Notes under the pieces: model-generated
Told to the model about the DNA's origin: nothing
Database searches by the model: none
Seen by the model: only the letters and a program-made list of their open reading frames with translations
Translations under genes and position numbers: made by a program
Shown here: piece by piece, positions 1-8,609 of the stretch
How the letters are laid out: every line of letters begins with the position of its first letter
Numbering within the stretch: the stretch's first letter is position 1
DNA from: an uncultured Eubacteriales bacterium
Lineage (GTDB): Bacteria; Bacillota; Clostridia; Oscillospirales; Acutalibacteraceae
Reading direction: 5' to 3'
Assembly: GCA_934477125.1 (NCBI GenBank)
Contig: CAKSOL010000002.1
Coordinates: 186,001 to 250,000 of the forward strand
DNA length: 64,000 nt

Positions 1-142
1 GGGCGATAAAACCGTAAATGCCAAGCAAATCTCAGAGGTGTTTAAGCTTGACCTTACAAAGCCGGTTTATATGACCGCAAAATGCGAAATGGTCGCCGAA
101 TTTGCAAAGCAGCTTCAGCCGTATCTGTGTAACGGTAAATAA
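1..142 (+). CDS. C-terminal end of an unidentified protein (5' truncated by the window)
   Basis: An open frame starting at base 2 runs to a TAA stop at 140-142 and gives 46 residues ending in PYLCNGK. The codon use resembles the neighbouring genes and a good terminator follows directly, so this is probably the true end of a gene that begins outside the window. The visible part has two cysteines and no motif I recognise, so no function is proposed. Confidence 0.6.
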   Translation, partial: GDKTVNAKQISEVFKLDLTKPVYMTAKCEMVAEFAKQLQPYLCNGK

Positions 143-147
143 AAATA

Positions 148-190
148 AACAGGGACAGCATCCGTTATAAAGGAGACTGTCCCTGTTTTG
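148..190. terminator. Bidirectional rho-independent terminator
   Basis: A perfect 11-bp stem (AACAGGGACAG, 148-158, with its complement at 177-187) has an 18-nt loop. A T-rich tail follows on the + strand and an A-rich stretch precedes the stem, which becomes a U-tract on the minus strand. It separates two convergent genes and probably ends transcription from both sides. Confidence 0.8.
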
Positions 191-1033
191 TTATGTCGTA
201 CCGTAATAAACGACGGTATGCTTGGCGCGGTATTGCCGGGGAGTTACCCCGAAATGCTTTTTGAAAACGGTTGAAAAATAATTGCTGCTTGAAAATCCGA
301 GGAGACTCGATATTTCTATTATCGAGGTGTTGCTCTCTTTCAGCAGCGTTTTTGCCTCGTTGAGCCTTAACGATAAAATGTATTCCGGCAGACTTTTTGT
401 GCAGTTTTTTTTAAAAATATGACTGAGTGACGAAACGCTGAAATTAAGATGCTCGGCAAGCGTTTGCATTGTTATGTGGTTGTGATAATTTTCGGATATG
501 TAATTTAACATCAACCTGTAAACCGTGTCATATTCAATGCGCTTTAAATCGAAATCGTCATAATAGGCTTCGAGCATAAAAATCAGCGGATGAATAAGAG
601 AGTCTATGGTTCTTTTGTCGGGTATGCTCTTTTTAAGATACTGCTTTCTCAACTCCTCAAGCGTGCCTGCATCGGCATGATACTTCTCGGAAAAATGAGA
701 GACCTTCTGCCGCGCTTCTTCGGTGTCGCTCAGATATCCTCCGACGGAAACAAAGCCGACAATATTATTCTTATGAAAAATCGGATAGACAAACTCGCTT
801 ACTCCCGCAAAGCAGGTTCCGAAAAATTCGCCCTCGGAGCATTTTGTGTAGACCTTGCCCTGACGGAAGGCGCAGATATTGACGTTTTGCAGACTTTTAA
901 TGTAATGGCAATAGGGGTTTTGATGGGTGAAATAAGGCACCAATTCCTCGCAAATGCTTATTGAACCGTGCAGAGTTACCGTTAAACCGTATTTGTATAG
1001 GAAATTCAGATAATCAATAATATATCCAAGCAT
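191..1033 (-). CDS. AraC-family transcriptional regulator with a PocR-like sensor domain
   Basis: This 280-residue protein has a C-terminal AraC-type double helix-turn-helix (about residues 180-270) with the usual signatures, including LAEHLNFSVSSLSHIFKK and GFSSSNYFSTVFKKHFGVTP. The N-terminal 150 residues resemble the PocR sensory domain, with the segment EFFGTCFAGVSEFVYPI and nearby cysteines. PocR-type domains are thought to bind small ligands. An upstream GTG is possible at 1054, but AAAGGAG lies inside that extension, 10 nt before the ATG at 1033, so ATG 1033 is chosen. The gene diverges from the glycan locus and is the obvious candidate for its regulator. The ligand is unknown. Confidence 0.85.
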   Translation of the reverse strand: MLGYIIDYLNFLYKYGLTVTLHGSISICEELVPYFTHQNPYCHYIKSLQNVNICAFRQGKVYTKCSEGEFFGTCFAGVSEFVYPIFHKNNIVGFVSVGGYLSDTEEARQKVSHFSEKYHADAGTLEELRKQYLKKSIPDKRTIDSLIHPLIFMLEAYYDDFDLKRIEYDTVYRLMLNYISENYHNHITMQTLAEHLNFSVSSLSHIFKKNCTKSLPEYILSLRLNEAKTLLKESNTSIIEISSLLGFSSSNYFSTVFKKHFGVTPRQYRAKHTVVYYGTT

Positions 1034-1102
1034 TTTTTTGGTTCTCCTTTGCACGATTTTATACTTTTAAGACACCTTTTTGCAAGAAAAGAGTATATCC
1101 AT

Positions 1103-1131
1103 ATGATAAAATAAAATAAACAAAAAGTCAA
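1103..1131 (-). promoter_or_regulatory. Sigma-A promoter for the AraC-type regulator
   Basis: On the minus strand TTGACT (1126-1131) is followed by a 17-bp spacer and TATCAT (1103-1108). Spacing is ideal and only one base in each hexamer departs from consensus. It points at the regulator gene, leaving a leader of about 60 nt. Confidence 0.65.
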
Positions 1132-1265
1132 CGGATTTTTAAGGATAAATATTGAAAAATTAACTATTTAATCTCTGAAAACCTTAAAAACCGAAAAATA
1201 TAACGGATTTTAACGCCTTTTTTTGAAAGTCAAACATTATTCTTACGACATGGAAAAAGTATACA

Positions 1266-1294
1266 TTGCGCTATATGGAAATATATGTGATAAT
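1266..1294 (+). promoter_or_regulatory. Likely promoter of the glycan-use gene series
   Basis: TTGCGC (1266-1271), a 17-bp spacer and GATAAT (1289-1294) with an upstream TG form an extended -10 promoter with a poor -35 element. A weak -35 plus a good -10 is typical of promoters that need an activator, which fits the divergent AraC-type gene. The call rests on sequence pattern only. Confidence 0.55.
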
Positions 1295-1325
1295 TGAATG
1301 GTTACAGTGAAAGGATGTGCCTATA

Positions 1326-4300
1326 TTGTTAAAAAAGGTAAAGAGCAGCCTTAATAATGTAAGCAGGCATACGCTGCCGCTTGTTCTCGGACTGATTTTG
1401 GCGCTTTCCTCTGCGGCAGGGCTTTTTGCAACCGGCGCGCAGCCGCCTGAGAATGCCGGCGCGGCTGTGTATTATCCGTTAAAGGGCGCTGTATCGAAAA
1501 ACGGCAGCTTTATAAAGGATTTTTATGAAAGCTCTGACTGGTCGTTTCAGGGAAAGGATTTCGGTTCCGGAGCGACGGCGTTTGAAACCGGGAACGAAAG
1601 CTTTGCAAAGCCCTCCGCCGAAGTCGGGGAGGACGGCAAAAGCGCGGTTATTTCCTGGAAAAGCTTTGAAAACGCAGATAAATACAGCGTTAATATTTTA
1701 AACGGAAACGAATTTGTTTCCGGCTGTCCTTATACCTCAGCCGACACGCAGATAACCGTTTCACAGCTCAGCGCGAACAGCGAGCATTTCGTTCAGGTTA
1801 CAGCCTATAAGGATGGGAAACCGACAGCGTATTCCAAAATAGGCAGCTTTTTCACTTATAACAGGTCAGCCAATGAAAAAATGCTGATAAAGGGCGACAC
1901 TAAAAATAATACCGCAAATTTCAAGGGCGTAAAGGAGCTTAGTGACGGGAGAACGGTGCTTTATTATACCGACTCAAAGGCAGGCTGGGCAAACCTTATT
2001 TTCGGCAGCGGAAGTAACCTTACCTTCGGCGGAGATACCAAAGCTTTTGCTTTCAGGTTCGGTCAGGAATCTCTGAAATCGGACGGTAATAAATGGCTGT
2101 CTCCGGCTTTTAAGCCTCTTATTGATACAACGAATAACGATTCTTATTCGGGAAATAATGTTACGGTTTATTATGTTTCTGATACCGGCGAGGTATTTGA
2201 AAGCGGAAATAACGGCAACACAAGGTTTAACAGCCTTAAATATCCGCAGTTTAAATCGGGCTGGGTAATAATTCCCTCGTCGCTTTTCAAATCAAGCTAT
2301 TTTGACGACAGCGGCAAGCACAGATTTATCCTTACGGCGGAGCAGCTTTATGAGATAAGCTATGACAGCGAAAAGAATACATATACAAGAAGCCAAAAGC
2401 AGGTGACATTTAACGACTATAATGTATATTTCAGCGATTTCTGCGCGGTTAAGGATTTGAACCTGTTTTTGAAATCTCTGACCTACAGCGGCAGCGAGTT
2501 TAACGGCGGCGTAAGTATGGTATACGGTCACAGCGTTCAGAGCAAGAACGGTTTTACTCTTGCAAACGCCGGAAACGGAACCGAATATACCTTCGGCTAT
2601 GATGATAACGGCAAGGTTCATACAACTCTTTCATATAAGCTGGTATCATCTCAGAATCATAGCTACGGTATGTCGCTCGGCTTTAAAGCTCCCGAAAGCG
2701 GAGTATACGACCTCACAAACCTTATCAGGGTTGAAAATTGCAAAAGAAACGCCGTTATATATTACCGCGTGATAAAGGAAGATAAAAATACCGGCGACCT
2801 GCCAGTATGGCCGGTGAACGGAGAATGGAGCAGCATAACCTGCGGAGCGGATAACGGCTATTCCGGCGAAATAACGCCCGATTGTATTAAAATCGAGCTT
2901 AAAGCCGGAGAAAAGCTGAGACTTGAGGCTTATGCGGAGTTTCCCGACAGCCCGGCAGGCGAGGCAACGATACGGCTTTGCAATACTGCGCTTGTGAAAA
3001 CGGAGACGTCAGCCTCCGGCAATGAGAGCATAACCGAATACAGCGCGGCGGTATATTCCGACCGTTTCAGGAATGAGACTGCCGTAAGCCGCGGATATTA
3101 CGGAAACGGAAAAAACAGGCTAAATATATCGGCGTTTGCCCCATCAGACAGCAGTATCAGATATTCATTTACAAAATACACCGGCAGCGACGGATATTTC
3201 ACCGAATATGAAAACAGCGGAATAGGATATTATACGGACCTTTCGGGCAGCAGCGCCGGGATAGTTTCAAAAACCTCAGCGGAATACGGAATTGCGTTTT
3301 CGTATCTTCTGCCGAAAGGCGGAGCGGCTGAGCTTAGCTTTGATAATCCGGACGGCGCGAACGGTAAGTTCAGAATACTTCTTAACGGAAAACAGGCGTA
3401 TCCGAAGTCGGGCTGGTCTGAGGAAACCGGAACTGTTAAGCAGAGCCTTGAGGTACTTGCCGGAGATACCGTCAGTCTGGAACACTATGCCGACAGCAAG
3501 GCTCCCGCCGAGGTCAGACTCGGCGATGTCAGGCTTTCGGTCAGAGAATCGGAAAATACCTCTAACTTGCCCGGAACAGGATATTATTCGGCGCTTTGGG
3601 TAAGACCGTTTAACGGAAAGGCGTATAACGGCTCATATGAGCAGTCAAACGGCGTTTGGAGCTTTGATCTGATAGATAAAAATTCTCAGACAGTCTCCGG
3701 AGATATGTTCTCCTCAGCCCTCGACGGCTTGGTGTATAACAGCTCTGTCGGCTCAGGCTCCGGATATATATTTAAGGAAAACGAAATATCCTTAAAGCTC
3801 ACAGAAAGCAAAAACGGCGCGTCGCTCAGATTTAAAGCCCCACAGACCGGATATTATGATTACGGATATATTTTCGGCAAAATCGGCGGCGAGGGCGAGC
3901 TGCGCTATCGGCTGATAAAGTGTGATACGGCTCTTACGGAAAACGGCTGGGAGACTTTGGCGGCACAGTCCGAAAACGTCAGACTGAACGGCGAAGTCTT
4001 CCTTAAAGCGGATGAGATTTTGAGCCTTGAGCTTTTTGCCGAGTCGGTTGTTTCTCCGCTTGAGATATCACTCGGCGCGCCGGTAGTAATAAGCGGCGTC
4101 AGCGTAACTCCCAATGCCGACGGCAATATCGCCTCTTACAGTCCGGATAGATTTATCCGCGCAGAAAACGGCTACGGCGGTCCTGTCAGGCTGGACGGAG
4201 AACGCTTTAAGCTTGAAACCGTTAAAAACGGAACGGCATATCCGTTAGATACGGCGGATTTCAGAGAACGCAGACTTTACAGCAGCGGCTCAGATACCGG

Positions 4301-6845
4301 AGTTAAGCTGACAGGCGGCTTTTATGCTGACATGTCATCCGGCGGCACTCTCAGAATAACATATAATCCGGTAAGATTCGGCGAAACAAGTATTACCGCC
4401 GCTCCGTCGTCCGACGCGAATTTCGGCTTTAAGCTGAAAAAGAGCGGAGACAGCGGAGAGGAAATCCTGTTCGAGGAAAGCGGAAATTCGTCTTACAGCG
4501 TTAATAATGCCTGTTCTCTTAAAGCCGGGGACAGTCTGGTATTTGAAATTACCGGCTCGCAGGAAATTGCGCTTGACGGAATAACCGTAAACACCGCAGG
4601 TGTCTATCCGACTCAGAATACCCCCGAATCAAATATATTCATCGCATCTCTCGATTACCCCTATGCCGACGAGGAATATACCGGAGAATATAGGGAAAGA
4701 AACGGTATATGGAGCTTCGGTATTCTGAATAAGGCTGACGGAAAATTCTCTGCCGAAACTGCGGATTATTATGACAGCTCGGACGGAAAACATCTGTACA
4801 GCAGAGAAAAATTGAGCGGTTATTGGTTTAAGGATAAGCTTTTGTACGCCGATATTACGTCAAAGGCGGGAATATCATTAGGCTTTAAGGCTCCTTACGG
4901 CGGTAAGCTTGAATTTTCGTCCGGCATAGGAATTATAAACGCGGCAAAGGCGGATATATATTATCGCGTCGTTAAAAACGGCGATACCGTATGGCCGGAA
5001 AACGGCGAATGGCAGAAAAAAGCCGGAGCCGGAAAAGAAACCGATATGCAAATCCCGCTTTTATATCTGAATTTGCAGGAAAACGACCGCGTAAGCCTGC
5101 AAATATATGCAGAGGGTATTTCGGGCGGTGATGTGCAGCTGGCGCTTAATTCTCCGCAGTTCAAGCTGAGCTCATCCGAAAAGATATCAAATTCCGACTT
5201 TACCGCAAGCGTCTATACTCCTTATTCATATACTCCTTATGCCGCGCTTGATTTTGAGTCGGGGCATACGGTAACCGGACACCCGGTAACCGGGAGCGCT
5301 TGGAATTTCGAGTTTATAGACCTGCTTTCCGGCGGTCGGGTTGAGAATAACAGTCCGCGGGAAATAAAGGCGACGGAATATAAGCACCAGCTTACAAACG
5401 ATATTATTTCTTTCAAGAATAAGCATAATAATCCTAATTATATGGTATATCAGGATAAAATTGAGCTGCGCGTTTTCACTTCTCTTGATAAGCAAACCGA
5501 TAAGCGGACGGAAACGGCGGGCGAAAGCCTGAGATTTGTTTCTCCGGGAGACTGCGAAGCGCTTCTTTTGGGCGCTCCGTCGCTGAGCAGGGATTTGAAC
5601 GCAGGACAGAAGGTTTATTTCAGAATACTTCTCAACGGCGAAACAGTATATCCCGAAAGCGGATGGGAGATAATCGAGGGCGATAAAAAGTATTCGGATT
5701 TTAAGGAACTGAAGCTTGAGCTTAAAAAATCCGATGAGATTAAATATCAGTTTTATACCGATGCCGATGATGAAGTCCTGAAAACCTATTCCGGCAAAAC
5801 CTGCAACGAGGTTATTGTTTTCAGTCCCTGTATTGCGGTTATGGATTTTGTGGCAGACTCCAAAACAAACTTCAACTTTGTCAACGATATGACCGGCGTC
5901 AGCTTACAGCTCAGCCCGTTTTGGAGAGCGCAGTATACATACGATGTTGACGCGCCCGAATGGAACGATATGGAGACATGGCGTTCCGGCTGGAGATACT
6001 GGACGGCGGCGTCAGACAGCTACATAGGCGTTTCGCCGACCGGCGCAGGAGAATTTTGGCTTTCAAACTCCGATTTTAAGAATGCGGTTAATCCCGGAGC
6101 GGCAGCCCTTTATACGGCGCAGGCAAACGGATATATTCAGTTCAATAAAATGACGGTAAAGATGCTGAAAACAAATATGTTCCCCGCAGCGCGGTTCAGG
6201 ATAACCCAGAACGGCAAAACGGTTTATCCTGAGGACGGCGGCTGGCAAAGAATTGACGATGATACCTCGGTTCAGCTTGATGAAACGCTCATAGCTATTG
6301 AAAAGGGCGATAAAATACGCTTTGAAATATCCTCTGCCGAAGCTTTGGAAAAGGGTCAGCAAATCAAGATTGCTCTTAATCCTAAATTTATTTACAGCAG
6401 ATATGGCGCGGTATATTCAAAGGATAAGGACATTTTCGGAATGCTTGATAAGGAAATGTATCAGTATTTCAAGGGAAAAGCGTCCTCTGAATTTGATACC
6501 TCCCCGGAGCAGAGCCGTAAAAACTCGCAGGGCTTCCTCGGAAAGCAGGAGGAGCTTGAGAGCGGATGGCTCGCAAAGCTGCTCGGAATTTTCGGCTCAG
6601 AGGATACCGGGGATAGTGAGCAGATAAACGAAACGCCCGGCTCGGACGGTTATTATATCGAGGGTACTCCGGATAAAATCATAAAACGCAGAAAGAAGAT
6701 AACAACGCTTGTTTCCGGAGGTATACCGACATATGTGGTAGTTCTGATTGCGGTCGGAGCGGCTGCGGTTGTCTGCGGAGGAACGGTTTTTCTTATCGTG
6801 TTTATTAAAAAAAGAAAAAACAGAAAGGTGAATGATGGGTTATGA
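1326..6845 (+). CDS. Giant multimodular surface protein, C-terminally membrane anchored
   Basis: This 1839-residue protein starts with a signal peptide (residues 1-45) and ends in a transmembrane helix (about 1792-1822) followed by a KKRKNRK cytoplasmic tail. A fibronectin III-like domain lies near residues 95-165. A copy of a roughly 200-residue module shared with two later proteins lies near 190-400. Seven degenerate beta-rich modules follow (about 420-1690). Most carry an NGxxVYPxxGW-like motif and a later L-x-x-G-D-x-I/L-x-F/L motif. I see no catalytic signature, cohesin or dockerin. It probably binds glycan at the cell surface. The TTG at 1326 is preferred because AAAGGA is 10 nt upstream; a GTG at 1317 is only one base from that site. 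The stop overlaps the next gene by 4 bp, suggesting coupled translation. Confidence 0.75.
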   Translation: MLKKVKSSLNNVSRHTLPLVLGLILALSSAAGLFATGAQPPENAGAAVYYPLKGAVSKNGSFIKDFYESSDWSFQGKDFGSGATAFETGNESFAKPSAEVGEDGKSAVISWKSFENADKYSVNILNGNEFVSGCPYTSADTQITVSQLSANSEHFVQVTAYKDGKPTAYSKIGSFFTYNRSANEKMLIKGDTKNNTANFKGVKELSDGRTVLYYTDSKAGWANLIFGSGSNLTFGGDTKAFAFRFGQESLKSDGNKWLSPAFKPLIDTTNNDSYSGNNVTVYYVSDTGEVFESGNNGNTRFNSLKYPQFKSGWVIIPSSLFKSSYFDDSGKHRFILTAEQLYEISYDSEKNTYTRSQKQVTFNDYNVYFSDFCAVKDLNLFLKSLTYSGSEFNGGVSMVYGHSVQSKNGFTLANAGNGTEYTFGYDDNGKVHTTLSYKLVSSQNHSYGMSLGFKAPESGVYDLTNLIRVENCKRNAVIYYRVIKEDKNTGDLPVWPVNGEWSSITCGADNGYSGEITPDCIKIELKAGEKLRLEAYAEFPDSPAGEATIRLCNTALVKTETSASGNESITEYSAAVYSDRFRNETAVSRGYYGNGKNRLNISAFAPSDSSIRYSFTKYTGSDGYFTEYENSGIGYYTDLSGSSAGIVSKTSAEYGIAFSYLLPKGGAAELSFDNPDGANGKFRILLNGKQAYPKSGWSEETGTVKQSLEVLAGDTVSLEHYADSKAPAEVRLGDVRLSVRESENTSNLPGTGYYSALWVRPFNGKAYNGSYEQSNGVWSFDLIDKNSQTVSGDMFSSALDGLVYNSSVGSGSGYIFKENEISLKLTESKNGASLRFKAPQTGYYDYGYIFGKIGGEGELRYRLIKCDTALTENGWETLAAQSENVRLNGEVFLKADEILSLELFAESVVSPLEISLGAPVVISGVSVTPNADGNIASYSPDRFIRAENGYGGPVRLDGERFKLETVKNGTAYPLDTADFRERRLYSSGSDTGVKLTGGFYADMSSGGTLRITYNPVRFGETSITAAPSSDANFGFKLKKSGDSGEEILFEESGNSSYSVNNACSLKAGDSLVFEITGSQEIALDGITVNTAGVYPTQNTPESNIFIASLDYPYADEEYTGEYRERNGIWSFGILNKADGKFSAETADYYDSSDGKHLYSREKLSGYWFKDKLLYADITSKAGISLGFKAPYGGKLEFSSGIGIINAAKADIYYRVVKNGDTVWPENGEWQKKAGAGKETDMQIPLLYLNLQENDRVSLQIYAEGISGGDVQLALNSPQFKLSSSEKISNSDFTASVYTPYSYTPYAALDFESGHTVTGHPVTGSAWNFEFIDLLSGGRVENNSPREIKATEYKHQLTNDIISFKNKHNNPNYMVYQDKIELRVFTSLDKQTDKRTETAGESLRFVSPGDCEALLLGAPSLSRDLNAGQKVYFRILLNGETVYPESGWEIIEGDKKYSDFKELKLELKKSDEIKYQFYTDADDEVLKTYSGKTCNEVIVFSPCIAVMDFVADSKTNFNFVNDMTGVSLQLSPFWRAQYTYDVDAPEWNDMETWRSGWRYWTAASDSYIGVSPTGAGEFWLSNSDFKNAVNPGAAALYTAQANGYIQFNKMTVKMLKTNMFPAARFRITQNGKTVYPEDGGWQRIDDDTSVQLDETLIAIEKGDKIRFEISSAEALEKGQQIKIALNPKFIYSRYGAVYSKDKDIFGMLDKEMYQYFKGKASSEFDTSPEQSRKNSQGFLGKQEELESGWLAKLLGIFGSEDTGDSEQINETPGSDGYYIEGTPDKIIKRRKKITTLVSGGIPTYVVVLIAVGAAAVVCGGTVFLIVFIKKRKNRKVNDGL

Positions 6846-8281
6846 AAAAGCTAATCGGTCGTATATTGCCGCTGTCGCTGTCGGTGCTGCTGATTTTTTC
6901 GGCGGCAGGCTGCGGCGAAAAGGTTACTCAGAGCGAATCCTGGGTCGATGAGGAAATCGTCGTATCGGGAAGCGAGGGGCAATATGTATCCGGCACATCC
7001 GGTAACGGAACGGATAATAAATTCAGCGGTAACTCCTCCGCTCCGAGCAGTAAAACCGATATAAATCTGAAAGGCGCAGAGGTTGTTATATCAAGCTACG
7101 GCGACGCCTCTCAGCCCGGAACGGCAATTTATAAAAACGAGCAGAAGCTTATAAAGGAAATTGAGAGCAAATATAACTGCAAGCTCAGCTTTAAATATAT
7201 AACCGATGCCAATGTTCATAATAAGACCTGGGTCACTCAGGCGGCAGCGGGCGTTAAGTTTGCGGATATTGTCGGTATAAACACCGAGTTCCTTATGCCC
7301 TCGCAGATTATGAAGGGCTATATTGCTCCGATTGACTCATATTTTGATTTCAATGATGCCGCGCTTAACGGCAAGAAAATGAATATGGTCAGCTTTAAGG
7401 GTCAGCATTATATGGTATTTCCGAGCACCTGGCAGAACGCTCCGAACGGACTTTGGTTCAATAAAGCCCTGTTCTCAAAATTCGGAGTAAAATCTCCTGC
7501 CGATTATGTTAAGGAAAATAACTGGAACTGGGATACGTTCCTTGAGTGCGCAAAGGCTATGACCCGTACGGACGGCGGAAAAAATTATTACGGCTTTGCT
7601 ATGCAAAAGGGAACCGTAAGAGTGTTCCTGCAATCCAACGGATTGCCGGTTTCTCTGGTCCGCGCCAATTCCGACGGCTCTCACAGCCTTGTCCTCAACG
7701 AGGAAAATGCTCTTACGGCAATGCAGTTTGCAAAGGACCTTTTCAATAAGGAAAATGTAACGACAGGAAACCTGAGCGATAGTGAAAGCACCTGGAAAAA
7801 GGGCTTTGCCGCTATGATATTCGGACCCTACTATAACGGAACGGCATATATGGAAAGCCTCGGCTCTTCAAACGCCGGCTTTACATTCCTGCCGCTCGGA
7901 AAGAACGTAAACGATTACACTCAGGTTTATAAATCCTATTGCGGAAAGGGCTGGATAATACCCGCAACCGTCAAAAATCCTCAGGAGATAGCCAAGGTCT
8001 TATATGACTGGATTTATCCCTATTCCTGGAGACAGACGTGGAACGATTATCACGAGAAATTTTTCGGTGATTCAACATCGCTGAGTACCGCAAAGGAAAT
8101 GACGAATATAGCGTCAAGAAACTTTGAGCTTGACGCAACTAAGTATGATTTTATAACCAATAATATCGCTTGGGGCGCGCTCGGAGTAGACACTGATCAG
8201 AGTCCTCAGGCATACGCCGCCTCCGTATCGGCAGACGCGGCAGCAGAGCTTAATCAGGTTTGGTCGGGCTATCAGCCGTAA
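6842..8281 (+). CDS. ABC transporter solute-binding lipoprotein
   Basis: The 479-residue product has a type II signal peptide ending in the lipobox SAAGC, so it should be lipid-anchored outside the membrane. A Ser/Gly/Thr-rich linker leads into a fold typical of family 1 extracellular solute-binding proteins, with segments such as FADIVGINTEF, PSTWQNAPNGLWFNKALF and WKKGFAAMIFGPYYNG. Such proteins deliver sugars or oligosaccharides to MalFG-type permeases. It starts 4 bp inside the preceding gene and shares its reading context. Two permease pairs lie downstream, and the sequence does not say which one it serves. The substrate is unknown. Confidence 0.85.
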   Translation: MKKLIGRILPLSLSVLLIFSAAGCGEKVTQSESWVDEEIVVSGSEGQYVSGTSGNGTDNKFSGNSSAPSSKTDINLKGAEVVISSYGDASQPGTAIYKNEQKLIKEIESKYNCKLSFKYITDANVHNKTWVTQAAAGVKFADIVGINTEFLMPSQIMKGYIAPIDSYFDFNDAALNGKKMNMVSFKGQHYMVFPSTWQNAPNGLWFNKALFSKFGVKSPADYVKENNWNWDTFLECAKAMTRTDGGKNYYGFAMQKGTVRVFLQSNGLPVSLVRANSDGSHSLVLNEENALTAMQFAKDLFNKENVTTGNLSDSESTWKKGFAAMIFGPYYNGTAYMESLGSSNAGFTFLPLGKNVNDYTQVYKSYCGKGWIIPATVKNPQEIAKVLYDWIYPYSWRQTWNDYHEKFFGDSTSLSTAKEMTNIASRNFELDATKYDFITNNIAWGALGVDTDQSPQAYAASVSADAAAELNQVWSGYQP

Positions 8282-8300
8282 ATTAAGTCGATGCAGCCGG

Positions 8301-8574
8301 TAGACAATACAATCAGGGTACAATGCTTTTTTGAAGAAACGGCGCCGTTATCGGCATTGTTGCCCTCCGCTCACAATACGTCAGTATTCTTCGGTCGGGC
8401 GTCGCACCGCTAAACAGCGCCGTTTTCTTACAAAATCCGCGACCCATAGCAAGAAAATTTTTTCGCTTATGAAGTCGAGGAATGCAGGAATACTGACGTA
8501 TTTCAAATGACGAGACAATATAATCGGACAAATTTTCCGCTATGGGAAGTATTGTACCCTGATTGTATTGTCTA
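8301..8574. mobile_element. MITE-like element with perfect 24-bp terminal inverted repeats
   Basis: Bases 8301-8324 are the exact reverse complement of 8551-8574, and both ends begin and end with TA (left end TAGACAATAC, right end GTATTGTCTA). Inside, a second perfect inverted repeat of 15 bp pairs 8375-8389 with 8488-8502, and further imperfect repeats around CGGCGCCG and CCCATAGC suggest a long nested hairpin. There is no transposase and no credible coding frame. The TA ends fit a non-autonomous element of IS630/Tc1-mariner type, but a target duplication cannot be proven here. It fills the only long gap inside the gene series, between two solute-binding protein genes. Confidence 0.75.
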
Positions 8575-8609
8575 TTCAAACGGATAAAACATAATTTCGG
8601 AAGAATGTG

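Noticed and set aside
590..964. Rightward frame of 124 codons inside the AraC-type gene
   Set aside because: The opposite strand codes a complete PocR/AraC protein; this frame has no ribosome-binding site.
1326..6845. Giant protein as a scaffoldin
   Set aside because: The repeats lack recognisable cohesin features, and their NG/YP/GW marks differ from cohesins.
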